Of a stretch of DNA of 64,000 nucleotides, positions 41,036 to 52,129 are shown piece by piece (the first letter of the stretch is position 1; each line of letters starts with the position of its first letter). Origin of the DNA: Lytechinus variegatus (lineage: Eukaryota; Echinodermata; Echinoidea; Temnopleuroida; Toxopneustidae). Both the position numbers and the translations under genes were made by a program. The stretch covers positions 21,606,501 to 21,670,500 of the forward strand of contig NC_054758.1 in assembly GCF_018143015.1 (NCBI RefSeq), in the 5' to 3' direction. The notes under the pieces were generated by a model. It worked only from the letters and a program-made list of their open reading frames with translations, did not search any database and was not told the origin of the DNA.

Positions 41036-41473
41036 TGTTGCTGGACAACGCCTAGAATAATATAGAACGATTATTATGAATACTACGAGATGATCCGAAA
41101 TTGCAAGGTCGTGAAAATATTATTGAGTAATATGATAATGCTATGCTATATTCATATCAACATGTTTAAACGATAATTGATTTGATGAATAACCACACAA
41201 TTTTTAATTCGTTGACACTTTGACAATTGTTGGTGCAGATGTTGTAATAAAAAAAAATGATATGCATGTACTCATCTTTTTGCCAGTGTTTTCTTTTCTC
41301 CATCAAGGGTTGATCTATACCCTCAAATTATTGCCACATAAACTCATATGACTGTGTCAGGCGTAATTTAAACCTGCTGTTGCATTAATAATAGTGACGA
41401 TAAATACAAGTATTTGTGATATGGTGTCAAAGATCGCACTTTTGAAGCAGTACCGCCTCTGTCACAATTCCAC

Positions 41474-41515
41474 TATACGGCGGCCGCACGTGAGTCGGAA
41501 AGAGCCTTTTAAAGG
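41474..41515. repeat. Half copy of family I MITE
   Basis: ATACGGCGGCCGCACGTGAGTCGG followed by an AGCCTTTTA block corresponds to one arm of the element at 21673-21789. Confidence 0.6.
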
Positions 41516-41650
41516 AAAATAACATCCCAACAAAAAGATGATTTTGATAAAAGAGACAAATCCAACTAGCGCAACACTGAAAATATCATCTAAATCGGAT
41601 GTAAAATAAGAAAATTGCGACTTTTTACAGTTTTGCTCATTTTCGCATAA
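41510..41650. repeat. Fragment of the TTAA fold-back family
   Basis: Only the left-arm blocks are present (AACACTGAAAATATCATC, AATCGGATGTAAAATAAG, ACAGTTATATGCAC), with point changes. Confidence 0.75.
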
Positions 41651-41654
41651 CAGT

Positions 41655-41775
41655 TATATGCACAAAACTTTTGCCATAAAAACTCTGGTAAATTTTGTGC
41701 CAGAGTTTTTTAAGTGTGATTTTCAATGGCATAATTGTGTTTGCCAGAGTTTTTGTATAGCAAAAGTTTCATGCA
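41655..41775. mobile_element. Small fold-back with AAAACTCTGG arms
   Basis: GCACAAAACTTTTGC, AAAAACTCTGG and their inverses (CCAGAGTTTTT, GCAAAAGTTTCATGC) surround a short centre. Confidence 0.7.
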
Positions 41776-41834
41776 ACGGGCCCCTTGTCGGTATATAGAG
41801 ACCCAAGCATAACGTCAATCACTCACTGCTTCTT

Positions 41835-42173
41835 TTGTATTCCGAGAAAATCAATTTTTGTTATTATCCCATATTGCAATATTCTTATGCGAATTACTAA
41901 ATTGTCATTATATACTTCCCTATCATGTAAGTATAAATTTGGGTATAAAAGAAATCTACATGTCTTCATATTTTCTATTTTTTCCAGAAATTACCATGTG
42001 GATCTACTCCCTTTTGCAAACAAAATTTCAATGGATGGAACCCACTTTCATCTATGTGTTGATGGTAATTTCTGCTTTTATTAATTGGTTGAAGCAGAGC
42101 GACTGAAAATTGAGACAAAATACAAAAAAATATTAAAAAATGATCTAACCCCTTCTGCATTTGAGCTCTTCAT
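41835..42173. repeat. Family F element, partial copy 3
   Basis: ATATTGCAATATTCTTATGCG, TTGGGTATAAAAGAAATC and the right end CCCCTTCTGCATTTGAGCTC are present. The left end is lost. Confidence 0.75.
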
Positions 42174-43179
42174 ATATTGGTTAGAATAAAGGATAATAAC
42201 ACAGCGAGTCGAAATGTTACTGAGCTATTTTGAGAAGTACAGAGCATAATAATCAAACGAATTCGCAATAACGCAACAACATGATAACTAGTATTACGTA
42301 ATAAAATGTATCATGAAGGTCTAATGGAGAAAGTGAAATAAGGGACTAAGCCGATAACAATAACGTTTTGCATGAAATTTGATGAACGAAAATCGGGAGA
42401 ATACGAGAGGGCGACCAAGATTTACTGTCTCGTTTAATCAAGCCCCCTTTTTCGGGTTAAGTTATTGCCTAGGAATTTCGTAAACATGTGGCGCAAAATT
42501 CAAACCGTGGCAGCAAAGTTTTGACCCAAGACTATATATGAAACAATAAAATTGTTTTGATTTTCCATAGCCTAACAATTTCACATAAAATATTTTATGT
42601 ACAATATATGATAGAAATTAATTCGGAAACAGAGAATCTAAAATTCATTCAATGTATTAATGCAATAGCTGAAACACAACACTTCCAATAAATGACGGAA
42701 CCATTCACGGTGTTATCATGGTGACATTTCATTTAGTAACAAATCTGACGAATAAATTACATCTTAATATTTCCAAACAGCTGCAAGGCGGCAGTTGAAG
42801 GTATTTTATTCTCCTATTAACATGTTCAAGGCTGTGTAATATTCATAGTGATTCGTACATTGGAAATATTATACTTTCTCGGGGGTATTTCACAAAACTG
42901 GTCGTAAACAATCAATGGAAGATGATCTGCTAATGATCTGCTAAAAGGAATATGATGTGCATTATACAGTGTGACGATTCCATCGTAAATTTGAAAGTAA
43001 TTCGGCCCAAAACAATTTGGAATCTGTGTTCATTGGGGGGGGGGGGGAGATGAGACTCTATGCTTCAAAATGAAGTTTATCTCATTACAATAACCCATTT
43101 GAATGCTCCATTCATTATATAGAGAAGAATGATAGGAAAAGGTAGACGTGTTTATATTTAGACCTAAATAGTCTAAACG
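42174..43179. other. No gene recognised
   Basis: An AT-rich kilobase with a G11 run at about 43036-43047. No exon or repeat end is supported. Confidence 0.5.
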
Positions 43180-43350
43180 TGCACACTTAAAATGTTGGGC
43201 AACATACTGTCCACAGTAGAGTAATGTATGTTGGTATATATATATATATATTCTTGGCAATCATTATCCAATTGAGCAAATTCATTACCCAATTTCGACA
43301 GATTTTAACCAATAGTTGCAATATGTTGCTCAGTGATTGTTAAAAATTGG
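43180..43350. repeat. Family A MITE, decayed copy 3, with short (TA)n
   Basis: CACACTTAAAATGTTGGGC, ACATACTGTCCAC, ATTGAGCAAATTCATTACCC and AACCAATAGTTGC match family A. A (TA)8 tract at about 43236 replaces part of an arm. Confidence 0.75.
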
Positions 43351-43443
43351 GCCCTTCAAGATTGTAATAACAATAATAATCATAATAATGATAACAACAA
43401 CACAGTTCTATAGCGCCTATCACATCATGTCATAACGTCCCTA

Positions 43444-43727
43444 CACTGTTAGAAAATTTATCCTTAAAATAAAAGAAGTTCCTGCAGCAGAGTCTCGAGA
43501 TCATCTGTAATCTTATTGAATTGCGTAATCTTACAGGAATTTGGTATTTGGTGTATGGAATCTTACAAATTTCCTTGAATAAAACACCCTTTTCCCTTTT
43601 TTTTAACAGACCTGTTATGTTAAATTTCAGAAAAATTCCTGTTTTATGAATTTACAGAATGATTCTGTTATTGCTTTCTGCAAAATCTTCTGTTTATTTT
43701 CTGTAAAATCACGGGTTTTTAACAGTG
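43444..43727. mobile_element. TA-flanked MITE with CACTGTTA ends (family L)
   Basis: The left end CACTGTTAGAAAA and right end TTTTTAACAGTG are inverses flanked by TA (43442-43443 and 43728-43729). The interior is T-rich with repeated TTCTGT blocks. Confidence 0.8.
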
Positions 43728-43764
43728 TATGCGCTTCTAAAGTGCTTGTATATTATGACCCTGG

Positions 43765-43955
43765 CTAATTAGTCCCGCAGTATTTTACAGCGCGGTGGCA
43801 TTTCAAGCAATAAATTCCAGCCTGGGTTGAGTGCAGCACAATTTGGATGAATTTCTTGCTGAAGGAAATTACGCCATGGCTGGGAATCGAACCCACGACC
43901 ATCTGTTTCAAAGTCAGTAGACTAATCCACTGGGTCATAACGCTCCACGTATTGT
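43765..43955 (-). repeat. tRNA-derived SINE, family 2, antisense copy
   Basis: On the minus strand: GTTATGACCCAGTGGATTAG, GTGGGTTCGATTCCCAGCC, ATGGCGTAATTTCC and GTGCTGCACTCAACCC, in family 2 order. Confidence 0.85.
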
Positions 43956-44351
43956 GTGTGTGAGAGTGTGTATGAGATTGGGGTATACTTGTAATCAGAT
44001 GCACAATGTTCGCTAATATAGGGTAGAGGGCTTGGGGCCTTCCCCCATTAACAAATAGATTTAAAAAAAATACCGATTAAGAAAAAAAGGGAAAGAAATA
44101 AAAGAACAAGAAATGGTTTATGTGTAATACTATACTATGTATGTTACTTAAACATCTATCTAATCCCCCATTAAAGTTTCCAAAAATTTGCTCACTCGCT
44201 TAGCTCACTAGAAGCTTTTAAGGAATGTCTGCCTCATACGTCATGTCACGCCCTTATAAATTGTTTGGGACATCACGATAATACAAAAAAAAGTGAGTAT
44301 GAGACAGCAATGGCTCTCTTGTCGCATACTGACCATAGCAACAGAGGCCAA

Positions 44352-44475
44352 GGAAAACGGGTAGGGGAAAGCTTGGTGGGCTTCAGCTCCCCCCACCCTC
44401 TTTTTCAAAACCGATGGTAATTTTTGGCATGGTCAGCCCCCCCCCCTACCCATTTTCAAAACCGTTGCGGGACAT
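44352..44475. repeat. G/C-tract fold-back (short type)
   Basis: GGCTTCAGCTCCCCCCACCC, TTTTTCAAAACCG, GGTCAGCC with a C run, and TTTTCAAAACCG again. The same order is seen at 26232 and 63353. Confidence 0.7.
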
Positions 44476-44568
44476 GTCAATGAAGCAATAAAACATGCTT
44501 CCGTTAAGATTGAAATTGGATGCCGTCTTAAATAAAAAAAATTCTGGATGGAACTAGTGATCTATATA

Positions 44569-44826
44569 ATTGGCGAATCCAGGTGGCACAGCCTACCCGT
44601 GCCCCCCCCCCCTTGGGAGGCACAATTAAAATTTGTACTGTAAAATGCCGTTAAAACACGAGTGTGCCCCACCCCTTTGAAAGTGAAGACTTTGTGTGTG
44701 TGTTTTTGCTTGTCAAATTTTAACGTGGATGAAAATGTCCTTTATTTTGGGAATTTTTTTTTTTGCTTTGTCAAATTTTCCTCGGGAAATGTGCCCCCCT
44801 GGAAAATTCTGGATCCTCCCCTGCAT
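44569..44826. repeat. Family Z G/C-tract fold-back, copy 2
   Basis: It runs from TGGCGAATCCAGG through CCGTGCCCC with a C run, GAGGCACAATTAAAA, TTTGAAAGTGAAGAC, GCTTGTCAAATTTT and GGAAAATTCTGGATCC. Confidence 0.85.
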
Positions 44827-45111
44827 GTCAGGGTAGGTATTAACAGGCATATGTTATCAACAACAACAAAATGATGATCAAGAACTTACATGACCTATGC
44901 GTGCTAGAAACAATTTGATTAAAAACACCTTACTTTTATGAACAAGGGAGACGAAGATGATTCGCTCCTTTATACCGTAAACATGGTAAACAGGTACCGT
45001 AAAATTCCACGGACCACTTTAATCGGAAAAGGAACATCCGTAATTTGTACGGATCGAAAAGGAAAGGAACAACGCCCCTGTTCAACAATAAAATTCTCGC
45101 GCCCAAGAGAA

Positions 45112-45300
45112 TGATAAGGATGATGATGATGAAGATAATGATGATGATGATGATGATGAAGTTAGAAGAAATAGAAGAAGAAGGAGGAGGAGGAGGAGGA
45201 CGGAAAACAGGAGAAGGAGAATTAAGAAAAGCAACAAGATGATGATGAAAAGAAGAAGAAAGAGATGATGATAAAGAAGAAGAAGAAGAACATGAAGACT
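45112..45300. repeat. (GAT)n/(GAAGAA)n microsatellite next to the LINE 3' end
   Basis: ATGATGATG repeats pass into GAAGAAGAA repeats and end a few bases before the A tail of the LINE. The hydrophobic minus-strand frame is an artefact. Confidence 0.95.
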
Positions 45301-45713
45301 TTTTTTTTGACTTTTCAAAGTAAAACTTTATTTACATTACATATAATAAATAATACAAATAAAAATATATACAGACATTGATGCACTTAATATGTCAAGT
45401 GTTTGTGAGCTAAACAATAGACAAAACAATCAATAAGTAATACATAAAGCGGAAGACATTAAACAATTCATGAACAAGCAATAAATTTAACAATAGAAAA
45501 CAAGAATTTTTTTTAAATGTACTGAATACTGACGACAGATGATTACAGAACTACAGTATCATCAGTATTTAAAACGATTTTACTGTGGGAAGTTATTAAT
45601 TTCCATAAAGAGCTTTGCTCAAAAAAATTAATCACAAAATACCGAAGGAGGTACACAAAATCTTAGGCATAACATAAAAATAGCAAAGAAAATATGTGAT
45701 CACGTCAAAACAA

Positions 45714-48602
45714 TTAAATCAACCATGTGAGACTATCGTTATCCAAAAGAAAGAGTACATTATTGGGTGACCATGTTTTAAGAAATAAAGCCAAATTGCT
45801 TTGTAATTTGTGGAATTCATAATCAATAATGACTCTGTTTTTAATTCTAAATTTCCAAAACGGAAGCGGATCAAAAAAACGAGAGGTTCGGTAAAGCCAA
45901 TATAATGTGCTTTTAAGACTAACAATAAGAAAGTTGGATAGGCGCACGGCTTCCCTGCTACGACCTCTTGCATGTGGAACCAAGGTCCAGTAGAGGTCAA
46001 AGTCAATGTTCACTTCGGGCAAAAGACATGAAAGGAGGTGGTGAAGAAGATCCAAGGCTGGTTGAATAGAAGTGCACTCGATAAAGAGGTGTAATATAGT
46101 TCCTTTCTTGCCACACCATCCACATGAAGAGGAGATGTCGGAATTAAGGTGATGAAGAACGGCAAGCGACGGAAGGACATTATGTAATAGTTTGTACTGA
46201 GTGTCCCCATCTTTCTTAGACGAAGGATAGTAGTAGATTTCAGTCCAGTTGATTAGTGTAGGTGGGGAAAGTATCCCAATCTCGTGCCAATGAGTAACTT
46301 GAGTTCTAGGAAGAAAGTTAATAGAACGGTTGAGGATTCGATATATCGATTTAGTGGGTGTGGCAAGAATGTTCTTGTTGTCCTTAGTTATAATCGAGAA
46401 CGGAGAGTTGATAGGTTCAGCCAGATTGTGAAGATGAGTTGAAACTATTGACAGTCTAAGTCCGCTATTTAAAAAGAATCTGGGAAACAAACTGGAAATC
46501 ACTTTGTGAAGTCGAGAGAGGTCAAATTCCAAGAGCCGTAAAGATGGACGCTGCAGGGTGGATGTGATGGCGACCTCGTCTGCTCGGAGCCAGGTACCGT
46601 TGTTCGGGTTTACAAGATGTTTGACGAGTTTGATTCCACATGCAAATAATCTAGCAGGGAAGATCTTGTCGCCATCCAGTGTGTAATGAAGAAAATTATA
46701 ATAATTCAAAGGAATATTGAACACATGGTTGACAGTGAAGGACGATGTCTCGATGCTGGCTCCAGAGATACCCCAAGCACGCAAAATTTCCGAATAGAAA
46801 CAAGGAAGACTGGTATAAAACTTTGGGTCTAATTCAGTCAGAAACAAAGAAAAATCAAAATTTAATTTCTTATATCTCCGAAGATTATAAGAACAAAAGG
46901 TATACGCGGGATGAGAACAAAGATTGAGATAACGCTGTAAAAAGGCAAAACGAAACGTGAGTGTTCGTGCTTGGAGACATACCAAACCAAGTCCACCTTT
47001 GTTAGGTTGTTGAAACAGAATTTGCTTTCTTAAAAGATGTCGTTTTCCGGACCAAACAAAATTAATAAGCATTTCTTGGAGTTCATCCAGTATTTGCTGA
47101 GGGGGAGATAAAACTGCAAGGCAATGAAACAGTTTAGATGCAGCTAGTTGATTAGCAATAATGATTCTGCCTTTGAAGGATAGACAAGAAGAAAGAGAAC
47201 TCCATCGAGATAGAGTCTTATTTAATTTTTCTTTACACTTTATCCAGTTGTTGTATACAAAATTATTGTTATTACCCAGATGAACTCCAAGAAAAAGGAG
47301 ACCATCACAATTCCATTTGAAATCAAGGGGCCTGTCAGTACGTTTCGACCATGATCCAGCCCACAGTCCTTGAGATTTTACATGATTAAGGCAGGCGGCC
47401 GAGGCCTTACTAAAAGTGTTATATGTATCAAGAATAATATCAAAGCCTTTGTCTTCAGTGACAAAAATTGATATATCATCTGCATATGCAGAGACTGAGA
47501 CATTCATATCCGTGTTAGGAAAAGAAAAAGAACATGAAGCAAGATTAACTTTTAACTTGTGCAGCAAAGGTTCTATGGCTATCGAGTACAGAAGGCCAGA
47601 CAAAGGGCAACCTTGGCGTATGCCTTTTTGAAAAGGAAAAGGCGCAGTGAGGGATCCACACACTTTGACTAAGCCCTCGGCATCATTATACAAAAGTTGA
47701 ATACAAGAAATGAAAAATTCTCCAATACCCATAGCTCTCATAGTGTTAAAGAGATAATTATGATCTACATTATCAAAGGCTTTCCTTTGATCCAAATTTA
47801 CTACTGCAAGAGGGGTATCATTACAATTAGAATAGTGTACAATGTCTCGGATCAAATTTAAATTATCATAGATTGTTCGATCTGGAACACAATACGTTTG
47901 GTCTTCTGAAACAATATTAGAGATATAATGTTTTAGTCTATTAGCAAGTACCTTGGCAAAAATTTTGTAGTCATTATTCAGAAGAGAGACTGGTCGCCAG
48001 TTGGCAATGTCTGCCAGGTCTCCCTTTTTAGGAATCAGTGTAATCACTGTCCTACGAAAAGTATGTGGAAGGGTTCCAGTACTTATGGCATATTGTAATA
48101 CAGAAAAAAGATCATTTTTTATCAATGGCCAGAAAGTCTGATAGAATTCAGAAGAAAGTCCATCTAGACCAGGCGTTTTATTTTTCCCGAGCAGTTTAAC
48201 AGCATTATCAAATTCATTAAGTGACAAAGGAGCATTAAGACTTTTTGAATCTTCAGTATCAAGTTTCAGTAAGTCAGATAAAATATTATCAACCGCATTA
48301 TCATCAGTTGGCACACGACTGTACAAACTCTTATAGAAATTCCGAACGTGAATTTTAATATCACTCTGATCCTCTGTAATGTTACCCGAAGGGAGACGGG
48401 TACGAGAGAGTGATTTAAAAGTGGAGTTCGATTTTTCAAGACCGAAAAAATAAGCTGAGCTAGTGTCTATCTCATTTGCATATTGAAAACGTGACCTTAC
48501 AAGAGCACCCTTGGCTTGATTCTTAAGAAGAATGTTTAATTCATTTCTTTGTTCAGCAAGGGCCTGCTGAATATCAGGCGTGAAGTCAGGCGAAGATTGC
48601 AA
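45714..48602 (-). CDS. LINE ORF2, reverse transcriptase part
   Basis: This frame has 962 uninterrupted codons. Reverse transcriptase motifs are in order: KTPGLDGLSSEFY (about 142-154), LIPKKG, NWRPVSLLNNDYKIF, DQRKAFDNVDH (271-281), GIRQGCPLSGLLY (327-339) and the catalytic AYADD (372-376). Near the C-terminus a CGWCGKKGTILHLFIEC motif matches the cysteine/histidine motif of L1-type ORF2. The first codons overlap the endonuclease frame, and the continuous protein requires the frame change noted there. With the endonuclease it would be about 1,300 residues, the usual size for the group. Confidence 0.96.
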   Translation of the reverse strand: MQSSPDFTPDIQQALAEQRNELNILLKNQAKGALVRSRFQYANEIDTSSAYFFGLEKSNSTFKSLSRTRLPSGNITEDQSDIKIHVRNFYKSLYSRVPTDDNAVDNILSDLLKLDTEDSKSLNAPLSLNEFDNAVKLLGKNKTPGLDGLSSEFYQTFWPLIKNDLFSVLQYAISTGTLPHTFRRTVITLIPKKGDLADIANWRPVSLLNNDYKIFAKVLANRLKHYISNIVSEDQTYCVPDRTIYDNLNLIRDIVHYSNCNDTPLAVVNLDQRKAFDNVDHNYLFNTMRAMGIGEFFISCIQLLYNDAEGLVKVCGSLTAPFPFQKGIRQGCPLSGLLYSIAIEPLLHKLKVNLASCSFSFPNTDMNVSVSAYADDISIFVTEDKGFDIILDTYNTFSKASAACLNHVKSQGLWAGSWSKRTDRPLDFKWNCDGLLFLGVHLGNNNNFVYNNWIKCKEKLNKTLSRWSSLSSCLSFKGRIIIANQLAASKLFHCLAVLSPPQQILDELQEMLINFVWSGKRHLLRKQILFQQPNKGGLGLVCLQARTLTFRFAFLQRYLNLCSHPAYTFCSYNLRRYKKLNFDFSLFLTELDPKFYTSLPCFYSEILRAWGISGASIETSSFTVNHVFNIPLNYYNFLHYTLDGDKIFPARLFACGIKLVKHLVNPNNGTWLRADEVAITSTLQRPSLRLLEFDLSRLHKVISSLFPRFFLNSGLRLSIVSTHLHNLAEPINSPFSIITKDNKNILATPTKSIYRILNRSINFLPRTQVTHWHEIGILSPPTLINWTEIYYYPSSKKDGDTQYKLLHNVLPSLAVLHHLNSDISSSCGWCGKKGTILHLFIECTSIQPALDLLHHLLSCLLPEVNIDFDLYWTLVPHARGRSREAVRLSNFLIVSLKSTLYWLYRTSRFFDPLPFWKFRIKNRVIIDYEFHKLQSNLALFLKTWSPNNVLFLLDNDSLTWLI

Positions 48603-49621
48603 TTTGTCGATGGTTTGGTAATATTTAATAACGTTTCTCTCTTCTCATTGGCTAACTTGGAGCCGTACATTTGAGTGAGCGATTTAATGTGGTATTTACC
48701 AAAGTCCCACCATGATAGAATGTTAGGAAAGTTGGCTTTTTTATTTTGCCAGTCCGTCCAAAATTGATGAATGATATTTCTGTAGTCGTTATCATCGAGA
48801 AGAGAATTATTAAGTTGCCAAAAAGCACTTCCTCTTGGCTTCTGTGGGGGGATTTTAATTTTCAGGGAAATTGCACAATGATCAGAGAGAGTGCAAGGCA
48901 GAATACGACAAGCGTGTATTGAAGGTATTAGAGGGAAAGACACATAAAAACGATCAAGTCTGGCTTTAGAAACACCATATACACTGTGAGGATTGTTTCT
49001 ATGCCAAGAGAATTTCTTTTCACGTGGGTGAAGTCTTCGCCACGCATCACATAATTTATTACTTTCAATCACTTTCTTGAGGGCAGATGATATCTTAGGT
49101 CTATGCTCATTAGGCATGCACAATCTATCCAATGTTGGAGATAGGGTACAGTTAAAATCTCCCCCAATTAAAAAAACACCGTCGCTGCACTGATTAATAT
49201 GATGCGCAAGAAGACGAATGGCCTTAATAGCAAGGTTATCATCCTGTGGCATTAAAACATTATATAAATGATACATGCCACTATCAAACTCAATTTTAAC
49301 ATATAAGATATGACTATCAAGTATAACTAAGGAATCTGTGATGCTACAATGGTTATTCTTTACAAGGGTAGCAACTCCAGATCCTCGATTATGTCCGGGG
49401 GCACAAAAAGGTTTATAGGATGACCATAAATCCCAACAATGAGAATGCTGGGAGAGGTCATTTATTTCTTGTAAAAACACAATATCAGAATCAAAGGCAA
49501 TGTTATCAACATAAGTAAAAACTGAGGCATTCTTCATGGCATTGGAGCAACCTCCAGTGTTAAGGGTGAGCAACGACAGAGTCATAAAAAAGGAAAGAAA
49601 GGCATGCATGTCTACGTTCAT
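48536..49621 (-). CDS. LINE ORF2, endonuclease part
   Basis: The ATG at 49621 opens 361 codons. APE-like endonuclease motifs are visible: FLQE (residues 49-52), the RGSGVATLV segment, GGDFN (153-157), LDRFYVS and LSDHC (about 245-249). This domain nicks target DNA to prime reverse transcription. The last 30 or so residues before the stop are out of frame: the true path shifts at about 48633-48642 into the reverse transcriptase frame. Confidence 0.93.
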   Translation of the reverse strand: MNVDMHAFLSFFMTLSLLTLNTGGCSNAMKNASVFTYVDNIAFDSDIVFLQEINDLSQHSHCWDLWSSYKPFCAPGHNRGSGVATLVKNNHCSITDSLVILDSHILYVKIEFDSGMYHLYNVLMPQDDNLAIKAIRLLAHHINQCSDGVFLIGGDFNCTLSPTLDRLCMPNEHRPKISSALKKVIESNKLCDAWRRLHPREKKFSWHRNNPHSVYGVSKARLDRFYVSFPLIPSIHACRILPCTLSDHCAISLKIKIPPQKPRGSAFWQLNNSLLDDNDYRNIIHQFWTDWQNKKANFPNILSWWDFGKYHIKSLTQMYGSKLANEKRETLLNITKPSTNCNLRLTSRLIFSRPLLNKEMN

Positions 49622-49644
49622 ACTAAAAAAGAAAGAGGGTCATA

Positions 49645-51037
49645 TTAAAGATCTAGTTTTTTGATCAATTTGTAAATCCTCTGCTGTGTACTTTTCGTAA
49701 ACAGAGGACTGTTTCTCAAAGGTCTCAGTTGTCTAACAAGTCCTGGTATGTTGGAAGTGAATTTTTTTGCTACTTCTAGGGGTTTTTTCCGTGCTTTAAC
49801 AATTTTCAGAAATTTGCAAAGTTCCTTGGAAGAGAGGGGTCCTTGACTGGATGGGAATGAGGAAGCCCAGTCAAAGGATTCATCGTCAGTCTGTGCATCA
49901 TCCCATACCGTTACGTCATCAGTGTCGGTAGTGTCTACCGTGGAAGCGGGAGAGGGTGGGGTTGGTGATGTAGAGAGTAGGACGGGAGTTGGGGAGGGAG
50001 GTTCTGAGGTCATAGGAGAGGAGACTTTTTTCATTAATTTCCGGGGTGGGGTAGAGGAGGCAATTGAAATAAGTTTGGGGGAGTCTTCTACAGGAGGTAC
50101 GACAGGTTGTTTCCTTTTTGCGACAACATCTGCAAAGAGTCTGGAAGGGGCGGGCGGTGTTCCCCAAATGGTGTCGCAAGGGGTTTGGGTCAAAGGAGAG
50201 GTGGGGGCCTCGGGAAAAGGCATTTTGTCCCGGCTAATGCCCACGGAGTCGCTGCTAGTTTGGCTATTATTATTGCTGTGCAGATTATTCGCGCCCTGAA
50301 AACTAGCAGAGGCTCCTTCAGCAGTCACGGCAACATTAGAGTGCGGAGAGGCTGGCGTAGGACTGGGGCCAATAGAATTTTCTGTGCGTACTGGGGACGC
50401 CCTCTTCTCAGTGGTTTCGGGTACAGACCGTTGTGGTTTAGGTTTAGATACTTTAGGGGGATGACGTGGGTCCGATTTTCCTTTAGCTTGTGGGTTTTCA
50501 GACTCATCTTGACGGACTGATTTTTTGCAGTTCTTACTGAGATGGCCAGCCTCGCCGCACTCAAAGCAACGAGCCGCCTCAGTGGAAATAAAAACGCGAT
50601 AATTGATACCAGCATGAGTAAAATTAATGAAATCGGGTGGAGTGACATTCGGACTAAGTAGCACCTGAACTTGACGACGGAAGGACATGATGTGAGCTAG
50701 ATGTTTGTCCTTGAAACCAATAGGAATAGCTTAGACGGATCTGTGAGACTACTTTACAGAAAGATGAAATTTGTTTGACAAGAACAGAATTGGGAATTTC
50801 AGTGTATACATTAGACAGTGTAATACGGGTTGTCGGCAAAGCTAAGGGTGAGATCTCAATAAAAGCGCCTTTAAAGGTCAAGCCGTTGTTCACCGCGCTC
50901 AGCACATCTTCTTTAGAATTCAGGTACATGGCAATTCTTTGGTTACTGATGCGGGAAGCAGACACTATACAATGGGCTGGAATTGTGTCTGCGAATGCCC
51001 TTATGTAATCATGAATAGGAACATGTGCAGCAGCCAC
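49645..51037 (-). CDS. LINE ORF1 (RNA-binding protein with CCHC knuckle), one frameshift
   Basis: The first part (51037 to about 50730) contains ITLSNVYTEIPNSVLVKQIS, an RRM-like segment typical of Tx1-type ORF1. The second part (ending 49645) begins in the other frame just before SFRRQVQVLLSPN and has the knuckle CFECGEAGHLSKNC (C-x2-C-x4-H-x4-C, at 50568-50527), then a long proline/serine/threonine-rich tail. The shift lies at about 50727-50737. The first part opens with GTG and has no in-frame ATG after the upstream stop, so the true start is unclear. Such proteins bind the element's RNA to form the transposition particle. Confidence 0.85.
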
Positions 51038-51120
51038 AAAAGAGATACCATTGTTTCTGCTCCACGTATGTTCACGGCCTCAAATCAGGGGAGCGCGCCA
51101 TTGAAAGGTCTTCTCGCTTA

Positions 51121-52129
51121 GCCGTATTGTGAGAGACGTTCGTGAGCATCCCTTTTTTCACTCTCTAAAATGTCTGCGACATTAAAATCATAAAAACAGT
51201 AGAATCGTTAAATTTTAGTGAGGCTATGAATGTTTATCATTTACGTTAACTATCAGTTTACCAACATATACCAAATTTACAAGCACTGTGTGGGTAGACT
51301 TCGAATTATCAGTCATTTCGATGCAATCCCAAAATTGATGAAAATATAACAGAAATTTGATATAACATTGAAAAATCCTTATTTTCGAATCCCCTTAAAT
51401 TTTCATTTTCTTTAAAAGCATCTTAATACATTTTTTAGAATTTTTCATAAATGATAACGGCAGTGGATTTTGTGCTCCAGTTTTTTTAAGGAAAAGACAG
51501 GCATTTTAAATCAGGTAATTTTTTTTTATATTTTCAAAAGAAAATAGTTAGATTCGAACAACTTACTAATAGTTCTCCAAAAGAAGGGTTATATTCTATT
51601 TTTTGTGTGTAAATGATACATGACGCTAAATTTTACGAGTATATCAATGCATGGGGGATAACCTTTTCCACAATGAGTTTCGTAATTGGGAGAAAAATCC
51701 AGTTATTTCCTAGCACGCGAGCCGCAGAATGATAAATTTTAGCGTGCGCACACTGGCTGATCGCCGTGTCTGCGGGGACGGATATCTAGTCCCATACTGG
51801 TGTAAGGTCATATTTTCTACGTACCTTTTCCCTTGTAATGATCACTTAGCACTTTAATGCTTAATTTTGTCACTTAATCTGTGAAAATTGATGGCTAAAC
51901 GATTTTCGAAAATGCTCGGAATAAACCTGACACATGAATGATTTCATTTTCGAGAATTATTATTTCTTTCCTGAATTACTAAAAGGCAAATTTAAGTCAA
52001 GATTGCATTATGTAACATACTCACATTGGACTGTATACATAGCGCATATGTGTGCGTGGGGTGTCTATAATCATCTAAATTGTGATGTAAATATAATCAT
52101 ATTGTAAGCAAAAATCATGATGGGTGTCA
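51121..52129. other. No gene recognised
   Basis: AT-rich sequence follows the LINE 5' end. It may include LINE leader or old flanking DNA. No exon is supported. Confidence 0.5.

Larger units (their letters stand above)
45301..51120 (-). mobile_element. Tx1/L1-like non-LTR retrotransposon, nearly full length
   Basis: The element reads right to left: a leader beyond 51037, ORF1 (51037-49645), a 23-base gap, ORF2 (49621-45714), a roughly 400-base 3' UTR with AATAAA on the minus strand near 45334, and an A-rich end at about 45302-45309. The protein domains are those of the Tx1/L1 group: an ORF1 with zinc knuckle, and an ORF2 with APE-type endonuclease then reverse transcriptase. Only two reading-frame breaks are seen, so the copy is young or the breaks are sequence errors. 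The 5' limit is not defined, and I could not confirm target-site duplications. Confidence 0.93.

Noticed and set aside
49922-50520. Plus-strand frames of 125 and 137 codons
   Set aside because: They are antisense to LINE ORF1; the proline/serine-rich tail leaves open frames on the other strand.
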